Below are positions 50,643-60,899 of a stretch of 64,000 bases of DNA, piece by piece (position 1 is the stretch's first letter; the number at the start of each line of letters is the position of its first letter). The notes beneath the pieces are model-generated. The model saw nothing but the letters and a program-made list of their open reading frames with translations. It ran no database searches and was not told the DNA's origin. This stretch comes from Pseudomonadota bacterium (lineage in GTDB: Bacteria > Pseudomonadota > Gammaproteobacteria > Steroidobacterales > Steroidobacteraceae): positions 1 to 64,000 of the forward strand of contig JADIZR010000008.1 of the NCBI GenBank assembly GCA_016704655.1. Direction: 5' to 3'. A program made the translations under genes and the position numbers.

Positions 50643-51461
50643 TCATTCTGCCGGAATAACGCCGGACGCGTCCCCTCGTCGGGCGACCCACTCGCCCGCC
50701 AGGGCGGCAAACCGGGCCGGGGCGAGCGTTTCGGCCCGTGCCCCGGGATCCACGCCCGCGGCCACGATTCCTGCCACGTCGAGCAGGCCCATCAGCGCAT
50801 TGCGCAGCGTCTTGCGGCGCTTCGAAAACGCTGCCGCGACCACGGTTGCGAACGCGGCCTGGTCGGCGACTTCGAACGGCGGCGTGGCATGCGGGGTCAG
50901 CGCGAAAAACGTCGAGGTGACCTGGGGCGCCGGTTTGAAGGCGCCGGCGCCGATGTCGAACAGCCGCTCCACCTTGACGTGCGGCGCGAGCATCACCGTG
51001 AGTCGGCCATAGTCGCCCGATCCGGGCGCGGCCGCCATGCGCACGACCACTTCCTTCTGCAGCATGAAGTGCATGTCGGCGAAGGCATCGAGCTGCGAAA
51101 TGAAGTGGAACAGCAGCGGCGTCGAAACGTTGTACGGCAGGTTGCCGATCAGCCGCAGCTTCGGCCCGTCGCCACGCAGCGCGCGAAAGTCGAACTCGAG
51201 CGCGTCGGCGAGGTGGACGTTCAGTTCGCCACGTCCCCGGCACTGCAGCTGCAGCTGCGGCACGACGTCGCGATCGATCTCGACCACGTCGAGCCTGCCC
51301 GCCAGCGCCAGGACAGGTGCCGTGATCGCGCCGCGGCCGGGGCCGACTTCCACGAGCCGATCGCCCGGACGCGGGTCGATGGCGCGCACGATCCGGTCGA
51401 TCGTGCCTGGGTCGTGCAGGAAATGCTGCCCGTAGCGCTTCTTGGCGTGACCGTGCTTCAC
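50643..51461 (-). CDS. rsmA: 16S rRNA (adenine1518/1519-N6)-dimethyltransferase
   Basis: 272 aa from a GTG at 51461 that overlaps the pdxA stop (GTGA). RsmA (KsgA) dimethylates two adenines in helix 45 of 16S rRNA. KKRYGQHFLHDPGTIDRIVR, the SAM loop RLVEVGPGRGAITAPVLALA, LRLIGNLPYNVSTPLLFHF (catalytic NLPY) and FSKRRKTLRNAL are diagnostic. Position within the conserved pdxA-rsmA-apaG-apaH cluster supports the call. Confidence 0.97.
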   Translation of the reverse strand: MKHGHAKKRYGQHFLHDPGTIDRIVRAIDPRPGDRLVEVGPGRGAITAPVLALAGRLDVVEIDRDVVPQLQLQCRGRGELNVHLADALEFDFRALRGDGPKLRLIGNLPYNVSTPLLFHFISQLDAFADMHFMLQKEVVVRMAAAPGSGDYGRLTVMLAPHVKVERLFDIGAGAFKPAPQVTSTFFALTPHATPPFEVADQAAFATVVAAAFSKRRKTLRNALMGLLDVAGIVAAGVDPGARAETLAPARFAALAGEWVARRGDASGVIPAE

Positions 51462-52483
51462 CAGTGCGATGCCTGGCGCCGCGCGCGCCGGCTCAGTTCG
51501 AGCGCCAGCGCAAACGCGGCCTGCAGGCTGCCGGGATCGGCCTTGCGCGTACCGGCAAGATCGAGCGCCGTGCCGTGATCGACGGACGTGCGCACGATCG
51601 GCAGACCGAGCGTGACGTTGACGGCGTGGCCGAAACTCGCGTGCTTCAGCACCGGCAGGCCCTGGTCGTGGAACATGGCGACGACGGCGTCGATGCCCTT
51701 GAGCCGTTGCGGCACGAACGCGGTGTCGGCCGGAACGGGGCCGACGAGATCGAGTCCGTCGCCGCGAAGTGCGGCCAGTGTCGGCTCGATCACCTCGATT
51801 TCTTCGCGCCCGAGGTGACCGCCCTCGCCGGCGTGCGGGTTCAGGCCGAGCACCAGGATCCGCGGTCGCCGCAGGCCGAACAGCGACTGCAGGTCGCCCG
51901 CCACGATGCGCAACACGGCCTCGAGTCGCGACGGCGTGATGGCCGCGCTCACTTTCCGTAACGGCAAGTGCGTGGTCGCGAGTGCGACGCGCAAACCGCC
52001 GCCGACCAGCAGCATCACGGGCAGGCGCACGCCGGTGCGCCTGGCGAGGTATTCCGTGTGCCCGGTGAACGGGACCCCTGCTTCGTTGATGATCGATTTC
52101 TGCACGGGCGCGGTCACGATCGCCTGGAACGCACCCGCTGCGCAGCCGCCGACGGCGACGTCGAGCGTCTCCAGCACGTAACGCGCGTTTGCCGTCGCCA
52201 GAATGCCGGGCCGTGCCGGTTCCGCCAGCGGCACGTGCAGGAGTTCGACGCCGGCACGTGGCCGGCTCGTTGCATCGAAATCCGGCAGTTTGAGTTCGCG
52301 GGCGCTGCGCGGCCGCGCGCGGCCGAACAGGGAGCGGTCACCGATCAGGACGATGCGGCAGCCTTGCGGTGCCGTCTCGAGCAGTTCGGTACAGAGATCC
52401 GGGCCGATGCCCGCCGGTTCACCGGTGGTGACGGCGACGGTGCGCAGCACTGCGGCACGGCGCGATCGGCCCGTGGTGTTCAC
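51458..52483 (-). CDS. pdxA: 4-hydroxythreonine-4-phosphate dehydrogenase
   Basis: 341 aa from a GTG at 52483 that overlaps the surA stop. PdxA oxidises 4-phosphohydroxy-L-threonine in pyridoxal phosphate synthesis. VAVTTGEPAGIGPDLCTELL, VTAPVQKSIINEAGVPFTGH, the divalent metal residues in LNPHAGEGGHLGREE and AMFHDQGLPVLKHASFGHAV are present. Its product pathway supplies the cofactor of KynU, GcvP, Dat and the decarboxylase in this window. Confidence 0.96.
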   Translation of the reverse strand: MNTTGRSRRAAVLRTVAVTTGEPAGIGPDLCTELLETAPQGCRIVLIGDRSLFGRARPRSARELKLPDFDATSRPRAGVELLHVPLAEPARPGILATANARYVLETLDVAVGGCAAGAFQAIVTAPVQKSIINEAGVPFTGHTEYLARRTGVRLPVMLLVGGGLRVALATTHLPLRKVSAAITPSRLEAVLRIVAGDLQSLFGLRRPRILVLGLNPHAGEGGHLGREEIEVIEPTLAALRGDGLDLVGPVPADTAFVPQRLKGIDAVVAMFHDQGLPVLKHASFGHAVNVTLGLPIVRTSVDHGTALDLAGTRKADPGSLQAAFALALELSRRARRQASHW

Positions 52484-53793
52484 ATCCGGTATTCGACGAA
52501 CGCTTCGTCGCGCAGCCGGCGCAGCCAGATTTCCGTTTCTTCGTCCGCACGCGCTTCGCGCAGCTGACTGACGCAACGGTTGCGTGTCATGTCCTCGGTC
52601 GCGTCGTAGGTGCGGCGACCGAGCAACTGCACGATGTGCCAGCCGAACTGCGTGCGGAACGGCGGGCTGATCTCGTTTTCGGCGAGTGCGTCGATCTGCT
52701 TTTCGAATTCGGGCACGAAGCTGCCGGGCCCGGCCCAGCCGAGGTCGCCGCCCGCTGCCGCGGAACCCGGGTCTTCGGACGTGACCGAGGCGACCGCTTC
52801 GAAACTCTCGCCCTTCAGGACGCGGTCGCGGATCTGCGCGAGCTTCTGCCGCACGGTCTCGTCATCCATCACTTCCGTGGGTTTCATCAGGATGTGCCGG
52901 GCGTGCACCTGCGACACGAGCGCCGGCGCCTGGCCGCCGCGGATCTCGAGCACTTTGAAGATATGCAGACCGCTGGGCGTGCGGATCGGCTGCGTCACCT
53001 CACCGGCCTGCAGCGTGGGGATGATGTCGGCGACGAACGAAGGCAACTGGCCCGCCTTGCGCCAGCCGAGCGCGCCGCCTTCGAGTGCCGTGCCGGAATC
53101 GGAATACGTGATGGCAAGTTGCGCGAAGTCTTCGCTCTTCGTCGCGCGTTCGTAAACGGCCTGCGCGCGCGAGGTGCGCTCCGCGATCTGCTTCTCGTCT
53201 GCCGTACCCGGAATGGCGACCAGGATGTGCGCCAGGTTGAATTCGTTGTCGGCGCCCGGCGAGGCATTGCGCTTCGCGACGCATTGCTCGACTTCACGCG
53301 GCGACACGTACACGCGCGCGAGCACGTCGCGCTGGCGCAGCCCCTGCAGCGTCATCTCGCGGCGGACTTCCTCGCGGTAGTCGCGATAATCGATGCCCTG
53401 GGCCTCGAGCGTGGCCGGCATGTCGCTGAACTTCATGTTGTTGCGCGCGGCGACGTCGGTGAGCGCGGTGTTCACCATCTCGTCCGAGACTTTCAGACCG
53501 AGGCGCTCGGCGCGTTGCATCTGCAGCTCCTGCAGCACGAGGCGCTCGAGCACCTGCTGGCGCAGGACGTTGCGCGGCGGCAGCTGCTGGCCCGACTGCT
53601 GGATGCGCGCGCTGACCGTGGCCATCTGCTTTTCGACCTCGCTGCGCAGCACCAGGCCGTCATTGACGACGGCGGCGACCCGGTCCAGCAGCACGCCGGA
53701 TGAGCTCAGGTCATTGGACTGGGCGTGGACCGTGCCCACGGCGGCGAGCAACAGGACGGCTACGCCGAAAAACTGCTTATATTTCAAGGGCAT
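52480..53793 (-). CDS. surA: periplasmic peptidylprolyl isomerase/chaperone SurA
   Basis: 437 aa from the ATG at 53793; the frame is open further upstream into lptD but this start gives a normal signal peptide (YKQFFGVAVLLLAAVGTVHA). SurA guides outer-membrane proteins, including LptD, to the BAM complex. The N-terminal chaperone part starts with LDRVAAVVNDGLVLRSEVEK; two parvulin domains follow (FNLAHILVAIPGTADEKQIA near 190; VHARHILMKPTEVMDDETVR near 300), then a C-terminal helix. It lies 7 bases after the restored lptD stop. Confidence 0.97.
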   Translation of the reverse strand: MPLKYKQFFGVAVLLLAAVGTVHAQSNDLSSSGVLLDRVAAVVNDGLVLRSEVEKQMATVSARIQQSGQQLPPRNVLRQQVLERLVLQELQMQRAERLGLKVSDEMVNTALTDVAARNNMKFSDMPATLEAQGIDYRDYREEVRREMTLQGLRQRDVLARVYVSPREVEQCVAKRNASPGADNEFNLAHILVAIPGTADEKQIAERTSRAQAVYERATKSEDFAQLAITYSDSGTALEGGALGWRKAGQLPSFVADIIPTLQAGEVTQPIRTPSGLHIFKVLEIRGGQAPALVSQVHARHILMKPTEVMDDETVRQKLAQIRDRVLKGESFEAVASVTSEDPGSAAAGGDLGWAGPGSFVPEFEKQIDALAENEISPPFRTQFGWHIVQLLGRRTYDATEDMTRNRCVSQLREARADEETEIWLRRLRDEAFVEYRM

Positions 53794-53800
53794 CTCAGGG

Positions 53801-56099
53801 TCAGGGCGCGGACGCAGGCGAGGAGTATCCCCGAATCGCTTCGCGCAGGAAAGCTTCGTTGTCGACTCCGACACTGGACAAACCCTTCAGTTCCAGCTGC
53901 AGGCCGATCGACGTTTCGGCAGCCCCCCGAGCGGCTGGAGATAAAGCGTCGACCGATCACGCGCACGGCCCAGCAGCACGACGAATATTCGAGGCCCAGG
54001 AACTGGTCGAGCGTGTTTTCTTCCTGCAGCGAGTAGACGAAGCGCGCGAAGCCGCGCCACTGGTTGTTGATCGGCCAGGCGCCCGACACGTCGACCTGCT
54101 CGAGCAGGTCGCGCCGGAACCGGTAACCTGCGTTGATCACGCGGCCGGGCGTCGGGTTGTACTGCACGAAGGTTTCCGAACGCTCGCCCTGCGTCTCGTC
54201 CGGGTTCCACTGGTAGGCAAAGCGCGCGTTCCAGTTCTTGTACGCGTTGAGCTCGACCTCGGCCACGACGTCCGACGTCGAGCGATCGCGCACCGGCTCG
54301 TCCGGCAGCGCGACGCGCGGGTCCTGGAAGTAGAACGCCTGCCCGAGCGTGGCGCTCAGGTACTGGCGACCGCGGCTCGAGTCGAGCAGGCGGGTGGTGA
54401 CGCCGACGCTGACCTGGTTCGCGTCCCCGATCCGGTCCGGACCGACGTAGCGGTTGGTGCGGAACAGCTGCACGAGGTTCAGGTCGGGAATGCCGGTATC
54501 GAAAACCGGCAGGTCATCCTGGTTCTTGTAAGGCACGTACAGGTACAGCATTCGCGGCTCGAGCGTCTGCACGCGCGTGCCTTGCGAGCCCGACGCCCTT
54601 TCCAGCGTGAAACCCGCGTCGAGGCTGGCCGACGGCAGCGAGCGATCCGGTGCATCGTCGGCATCCGGTGCGGTCTCGTCCAGCAGGTATTGCGTGTAGC
54701 GGTAAGCCGCGCCCGCTGCGACGAACCCGCCATTGCGATCGACACGCCATTCGAGCGACGGCTCGGCGTCGAGGCGGACCCCCTGGGGCCCGAGCTCGCG
54801 CTGAAAATTGGTCGCCTCGGCGAACACGGAACCCGACAGCCCGCCGGCGAAATCGCGCCACTGCCCGAGTGCCGTCAGCTGTGGCGCGATGCGATAGGGC
54901 TCGTCCTCTGCCGCCAGCGTGTTGTCGATGACCTGGTAGCCCTGCGCGCGGGCATTGAGCGTCCAGGCCGCGGTGTCGTGACGCAGTTCGATATAGCGAT
55001 TCACGAACTGGACGCTCGTGCCCTCGAAGCCGACGCCGAAGTCCTCGAAGTAGTCGTTGTCGCTCACGTCGGTCGCATCGATCAGCAGCCGGGTGCGGGG
55101 AGCAAAGCGCGTGACGTGGCGCCAGTCGATGACGCCGCGGGCTTCGCCGGTTTCCTGGTCGTTGACCAGGTACTCGACGTTGAGCTGGCTGCGGCTGCGT
55201 TCGCTCAGGTAGCGCAGCTCCGGATCGAACCGGATGCCGCGCGACGAATACCAGCGCGAGGTGAGCGTGGCGTCGTAGTTTTCGGCCAGGTTCCAGTAGT
55301 AGGGCACGGCGATCTGCGTGCCGGTGCGGCTGCCGCTGCCGATCGTCGGGAACAGCAGGCCGGATTTGCGCTGGTCACCGACGGGAAACGAGATCCACGG
55401 CGTGTAGAAAATCGGCACGCCAAGAAATTCGATGCGTACGTCGCGCCCGGTGCCGATCAGGGTTTTCTGGTCGATCTCGATTGCGCCGGCGGCGAGACTC
55501 CAGTCCTCGTTGCCCGGGGGGCAGGCCGTGTAGCGCACGCCCTCGAGGCCGATCTGACCCGATTGCCTGAATCTCGCATTCGCCGCCGCGCCCCGCACCG
55601 ACTGCTCGCGCAGTTCGAATTCGGCGCCTTCGAAACTGCCCTCGCCGCCTTCCTGGAAAGTGCCGCCCTTGCCGCGCACGTGCATCTGCGGGTCGAGGTA
55701 TTCGATGTCGCCGTTCAATTCGACGCTGCGTTGTTCAGCATTGATCGAAGCCTGGTCGGCCGTGAGCAGGCGCTGACCCATGCGGATCTGCACGTTGCCG
55801 CGCAGTTCGGCGTCGCCGGCACGGCCGAGTTCGCCGGTATCGCTGGTGACGTGGATCTGCGGGTCGTCCGGATCGGCCTGCAGCAGTTCCTCGATGCGTG
55901 GGTCGATGTCGGATTGGACGGCGCAACGGTCGCCGCGCGCAGGTTCGGCGACTGCCGCGGCTGGCGCAGGTCCCGGGACCGGTGACTGTTCCTGCGCCTG
56001 GGCGGACGCGACCCCGAGCCAGGCGCAGAGCGCCGCCCTCCGCAGGGTGGCCTGCAGCACCTGCTGCAGGCGCGTGGAACCAGGGCACGGCGTCGTCAT
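53801..56099 (-). CDS. lptD: LPS-assembly protein LptD (apparent frameshift near the C-terminus)
   Basis: LptD is the outer-membrane barrel that inserts lipopolysaccharide. From the ATG at 56099 (a GTG lies at 56105) a signal peptide precedes a jelly-roll domain (LLTADQASINAEQRSVELNG, then YLDPQMHVRGKGGTFQEGG) and the barrel. All four cysteines of the disulfide switch are seen: GDRCAVQ, YTACPPG and the CC pair in YSSCCWAVR. After RRFISSRSGG the frame leaves homology; deleting one base from the run of six C at 53923-53928 gives TSIGLQLELKGLSSVGVDNE, then AFLREAIRGYSSP and a stop at 53801. The span of 2299 bases is one over a multiple of three. As the gene is essential in most relatives, an assembly error is likely. 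Confidence 0.92.
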
Positions 56100-56177
56100 C
56101 CGCACGATTATAATTGCGCGCGAATCCTCGCATCCGACTATTGCCTGCCCGTTTTCCAGCCCAACCGGGGTCCCCGC
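56100..56177. promoter_or_regulatory. divergent spacer between lptD and amgK
   Basis: The spacer holds GATTATAATTG at 56106-56116, with TATAAT readable on both strands. On the plus strand it would fit a promoter for amgK about 60 bases upstream of its start; on the minus strand it is very near the lptD start. No clear -35 box was found. Confidence 0.35.
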
Positions 56178-57232
<1,055 letters not shown>

Positions 57233-57236
<4 letters not shown>

Positions 57237-57967
57237 AAGCGATGATCCTCGCGGCGGGGAAGGGCGAGCGCATGCGACCGCTCACGCTCAGCCGTCCGAA
57301 GCCGCTGCTCGACGTGGGTGGCATGGCGCTGATCGAGCATCACCTCTATGCGCTGGCGACGGCCGGGTTCGGCGAGGTCGTCGTCAACCTGTCGTGGCTC
57401 GGCGAGCAGATCCCGGCAGCGCTCGGCGACGGAGCGCGCTACGGCCTGAAAATCGACTACAGCGCGGAGGGTCCGCAACCGCTCGAGACGGGCGGCGGTA
57501 TCTTCCGTGCGCTGCCGTTGCTGTGCCCGATGGGCGTCGAGCCGTTCCTGGTGCTGAACGGCGACGTCTGGATGCAGTATCCCTTCGCGGACCTGCGCGA
57601 GAGGTACGCGCAAGGACTGCCGGGCAGGGACCAGGCGCACCTGGTGCTGGTGCCGAACCCGGAGCACAACCGCCAGGGCGATTTCGCGTTCGACGCGGGA
57701 CGCATGATCGAGTCCGTGCCGGGAACGGCGGCGGACACGTCCGTGGCGAACCGGATCGCGGCTTTGCCGAAATTCACGTTCTCGGGACTCGGCGTGTATC
57801 ACCCGTCGCTGTTCAACGGCTGCGCGGACGGCATCTTCAAGCTGGCGCCACTGCTGCGTACGGCGGCCGTCAACGGTCGTGTCGGCGCGGAAGTGTTCGA
57901 GGGCGACTGGCTCGACATCGGCACGCCGGAGCGGCTCGCTGCGCTGAATGCGCGCCTGCGTTCGTGA
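57233..57967 (+). CDS. murU: N-acetylmuramate alpha-1-phosphate uridylyltransferase
   Basis: 244 aa from a TTG at 57233 overlapping the amgK stop (TTGA); an ATG at 57242 is the alternative. The nucleotidyltransferase start KAMILAAGKGERMRPLTLSR, then PKPLLDVGGMALIEHHLYAL, LETGGGIFRALPLL, FLVLNGDVWMQY and WLDIGTPERLAALNARL are as in MurU and related sugar-1-phosphate uridylyltransferases. With AmgK it forms the MurNAc salvage route. Confidence 0.94.
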
Positions 57968-58010
57968 ACGTCGCGGACGCGCCAGCATGCCGCAAGTACA
58001 ATGCCCGCCC

Positions 58011-59057
58011 ATGAGCGAGTTCAAAGGGATCCCGGTCGTCCCCGGCGTCAAGGCCGGTGCCACGAGTGGCGAAAAATACCAGACAGTCCAAGGGTTTACG
58101 GCGATCCGTGACGGCATCAAGGCGGCGGCTTCGAGCGCGTCCGTGACGCCTGCGGGCCGCAAGCCCGCCTGGCTGCGGGCGCCCATGCCGGCCGGTCGCG
58201 GCTTCGAAACGGTCAAGCAGACCGTGCGTGAACACCGCCTCGCCACCGTCTGCGAGGAAGCGAAGTGCCCGAACATCGGCGAGTGCTGGAACGCGGGCAC
58301 CGCCACGATCATGTTGCTGGGCGCCGTCTGCACGCGCGCGTGCCGTTTCTGCGCGGTCGATACCGGCAACCCGCACGGCTGGCTCGATGCCGACGAACCG
58401 GCCAATGCCGCGCGGACCGTGCAGCTGATGCAGCTGAAGTACGTCGTGCTGACGTCGGTCAATCGCGACGACCTGCCCGACGGCGGAGCCGCGCATTTCG
58501 CCGCCTGCGTGCGCGAGATCAAGCGCCTCAATCCCGCAACCGCGGTCGAGGCGCTGACGCCTGATTTCCAGGGCGTGATGGCCGACGTCGCGACGGTCGT
58601 CGACAGCGGACTCGACGTCTTCGCGCAGAACGTCGAGACCGTGCGCCGGTTGACTCACCCGGTGCGCGATCCGCGGGCGTCCTACGAGCAGACGCTGGCG
58701 GTGCTGGCGCATGCAAAGCGGCATCGCCGCGCGCAGGGTGACGTGCTGGTGAAGACCAGCCTGATGCTCGGTCTCGGTGAAACGGACGCCGAGATCCTGG
58801 AGACGATGCGCGACCTGCGCGCTGCGGGCGTGGACCTGCTCACGCTCGGCCAGTACCTGCGGCCGACGGTAAACCACCTGACGGTCGAACGTTTCGTGAC
58901 GCCCGAGGAATTCGACTGGTACCGTCAGCACGCGCTCGAACTGGGTTTCGTCGAATGCGTGTCGGGGCCGCTCGTGCGTTCGAGTTACCGCGCCGAACAG
59001 GCCATGGCCCGGAACAACGCAGGCCTCGCCGCAGGCGGGCTCGCCAGGCGTGGCTGA
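58011..59057 (+). CDS. lipA: lipoyl synthase
   Basis: 348 aa. This radical-SAM enzyme inserts two sulfurs into protein-bound octanoyl groups. The auxiliary cluster motif CEEAKCPNIGECWNAGTATI and the radical-SAM motif CTRACRFCAVDTGNPHGWLD are complete, and the C-terminal RSSYRAEQA supplies the serine ligand of the auxiliary cluster. The N-terminal 75 residues before the first cluster are variable. It overlaps lipB by 8 bases, with lipA first, the reverse of the enteric order. Confidence 0.97.
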   Translation: MSEFKGIPVVPGVKAGATSGEKYQTVQGFTAIRDGIKAAASSASVTPAGRKPAWLRAPMPAGRGFETVKQTVREHRLATVCEEAKCPNIGECWNAGTATIMLLGAVCTRACRFCAVDTGNPHGWLDADEPANAARTVQLMQLKYVVLTSVNRDDLPDGGAAHFAACVREIKRLNPATAVEALTPDFQGVMADVATVVDSGLDVFAQNVETVRRLTHPVRDPRASYEQTLAVLAHAKRHRRAQGDVLVKTSLMLGLGETDAEILETMRDLRAAGVDLLTLGQYLRPTVNHLTVERFVTPEEFDWYRQHALELGFVECVSGPLVRSSYRAEQAMARNNAGLAAGGLARRG

Positions 59058-59769
59058 ACGCGACGCATCGACGGATGCACGGCGCGCGCTGCCGGGCGTG
59101 TCGACACCGGCGCTGAAGTGGCTCGGCCGCGTCGACTACGAGCCGACGTGGCGCGCCATGCAGCGCCGCACCGACGAGGCGACTGCTGCCACACCCGACG
59201 AAATCTGGTTTCTGGAGCACCCACCCGTCTTCACGATGGGCATGAACGCCCAGGCGGTGCACCTGCTCGCGCCCGGCGACATTCCCGTCGTCGACATCGA
59301 CCGCGGCGGGCAGGTCACCTACCACGGGCCCGGACAACTCGTCGTTTATCCGTTGCTGGACCTCACGCGGCTGGGCCTCGGCGTGCGTGCGCTCGTCGAG
59401 GGCATCGAGCGCGCCATCGTCGCGACGGTCGCGCAGTGGGGCGTCCAGGCCTATGGCAAGCGCGACGCACCCGGCGTGTATGTCGGCGAACGCAAGATCG
59501 CGAGCGTCGGACTGCGCATCCGTCGCGGCCGTTCGTACCACGGGCTGGCCCTCAACGTCGCGATGGATCTCGAACCGTTCGCGCGCATCAATCCCTGCGG
59601 CTATGCGGGGCTGCAGATGACGCAGCTCAGCGAGCTGGGTGGTCCTGCCAGCGTGCGCGAGGTGAGCGAGGCGCTGGCACCGCAGCTGCTGCGTGCGCTG
59701 GGGTTCGGCGCCCCGGCGGAACCTCAGAGTGCGACGAGCACCTGGCTGCAGGACGTGAGCTCCCGGTAG
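59050..59769 (+). CDS. lipB: octanoyl-[acyl-carrier-protein]:protein N-octanoyltransferase
   Basis: 239 aa from a GTG at 59050 overlapping the lipA stop. LipB moves octanoate from ACP to lipoyl domains, including GcvH. EIWFLEHPPVFTMGMNAQAV, DIDRGGQVTYHGPGQLVVYP, GVYVGERKIASVGLRIRRGR (acyl-binding Lys) and HGLALNVAMDLEPFARINPC, then GYAG (catalytic Cys) are diagnostic. Its last 46 bases overlap the end of the DUF493 gene on the other strand. Confidence 0.96.
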   Translation: MAERDASTDARRALPGVSTPALKWLGRVDYEPTWRAMQRRTDEATAATPDEIWFLEHPPVFTMGMNAQAVHLLAPGDIPVVDIDRGGQVTYHGPGQLVVYPLLDLTRLGLGVRALVEGIERAIVATVAQWGVQAYGKRDAPGVYVGERKIASVGLRIRRGRSYHGLALNVAMDLEPFARINPCGYAGLQMTQLSELGGPASVREVSEALAPQLLRALGFGAPAEPQSATSTWLQDVSSR

Positions 59770-60005
59770 AGCGCGTCGAGCTGGGCCTTGCTCGTGGCAA
59801 CCACCGTCACTGTGATCGACAGGTACTTGCCGTTGCTGCTGGGCCGCTCTTCGATGCGGTCCGGTGCGAGCGTACCGAAATGGCGCGTCACGATTCCCAT
59901 GACGAGGCTGCGGAAATCGTCCGAAGCCTGGCCCATGATCTTCACCGGAAAATCGGTGGGAAACCTGAGCAGCGTTTCCTCGGGCTCGGGCGGCGCCTCG
60001 CTCAT
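59724..60005 (-). CDS. DUF493 family protein (YbeD-like)
   Basis: 93 aa. The ferredoxin-like fold is recognised from LLRFPTDFPVKIMGQASDDF, then RSLVMGIVTRHFG and the end YLSITVTVVATSKAQLDALY, which match YbeD of E. coli, a small protein usually next to lipB and suspected to be an allosteric regulator in lipoate or related metabolism. The ATG at 60005 overlaps the dat stop. Its 3' end overlaps lipB tail to tail by 46 bases. Confidence 0.93.
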   Translation of the reverse strand: MSEAPPEPEETLLRFPTDFPVKIMGQASDDFRSLVMGIVTRHFGTLAPDRIEERPSSNGKYLSITVTVVATSKAQLDALYRELTSCSQVLVAL

Positions 60006-60886
60006 GTGTCCGCCAGGGGCGGCCGTGCGGCGATCGCGTCGAGGTGTTGCTGCAACCGTGCATACATCGACAGCCACTTCGCGCCAGGCGTCCCGGCGCC
60101 GACGGGCCGGCCGTCCAAGGACGTGACGGGCAGCACGCCGCGACCCGCGGAAGCGATCCAGACCTCGGACGCGGAGCGCATTTCGTCGACGCTGAACGTG
60201 CGGATCTCGACCGGCAGCCAGCCTGCCGCAAGTTCGATCACTGCATCCCGCGAGGTACCCGGCAGGACGCTGTGGTCGTTGGGCGGCGTGACCAGTGTGC
60301 CGTCGCGCACGATAAAGACCGTGCTCGAGGAGCCCTCGGTCACGTGCCCATCCCGCGTGAGGATGGCTTCGGAGCCGCCCTTGTCCTGCGCCTCCTGGCG
60401 CAGCAGCACGTTGGCAAGCAGCGCGACCGACTTGATGTCGCAGCGCGCCCAGCGTGTGTCCTCGAGCGTGACGCCGGCGAGGCCGCGTGCAAGCAGCGAC
60501 TGCGCCGGTTGCGGATACGGACTGACGAAGGCGAAGCCCGTGGGTTCAACTGTCGCAGGCGGAAACAGGTGGTTGCGGCCGTATTCCATGCCGCGCGTCA
60601 CCTGCAGGTAGACGAGCAGTTCGGTGGCGCTGGCCGCGGTGACCAGCGTGTTGGTCACGTCGGTCCAGCCCGCCAGCGGCAGCGGATTGCGGATGCGCAG
60701 TTCCTTGAGGCTGCGGTCGAAGCGTTCGAGATGCTGGCGCATGCGGAACGGCCGTCCGCGATGCACCGGCACCACTTCGTAGGCGCCGTCCGCGAAGAGG
60801 AAGCCGCGGTCGAGTGGCGAGATTCGTGCTTCGGCCAGCGGCAGGTACTCGCCGTTCAACCAGCAGGTGGGATACGGATCGGCCAT
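60002..60886 (-). CDS. dat: D-amino acid aminotransferase
   Basis: 294 aa fold IV PLP enzyme that interconverts D-alanine and D-glutamate, supplying peptidoglycan precursors. WLNGEYLPLAEARISPLDRG, then FLFADGAYEVVPVHRGRPFR, the PLP lysine in RWARCDIKSVALLANVLLRQ near residue 150 and EAILTRDGHVTEGSSSTVFI are typical of Dat. A branched-chain aminotransferase-like activity cannot be fully excluded, but the position between dacC and DUF493 favours D-amino acid use. Confidence 0.9.
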   Translation of the reverse strand: MADPYPTCWLNGEYLPLAEARISPLDRGFLFADGAYEVVPVHRGRPFRMRQHLERFDRSLKELRIRNPLPLAGWTDVTNTLVTAASATELLVYLQVTRGMEYGRNHLFPPATVEPTGFAFVSPYPQPAQSLLARGLAGVTLEDTRWARCDIKSVALLANVLLRQEAQDKGGSEAILTRDGHVTEGSSSTVFIVRDGTLVTPPNDHSVLPGTSRDAVIELAAGWLPVEIRTFSVDEMRSASEVWIASAGRGVLPVTSLDGRPVGAGTPGAKWLSMYARLQQHLDAIAARPPLADT

Positions 60887-60899
60887 CGCTGCTGCTCCG

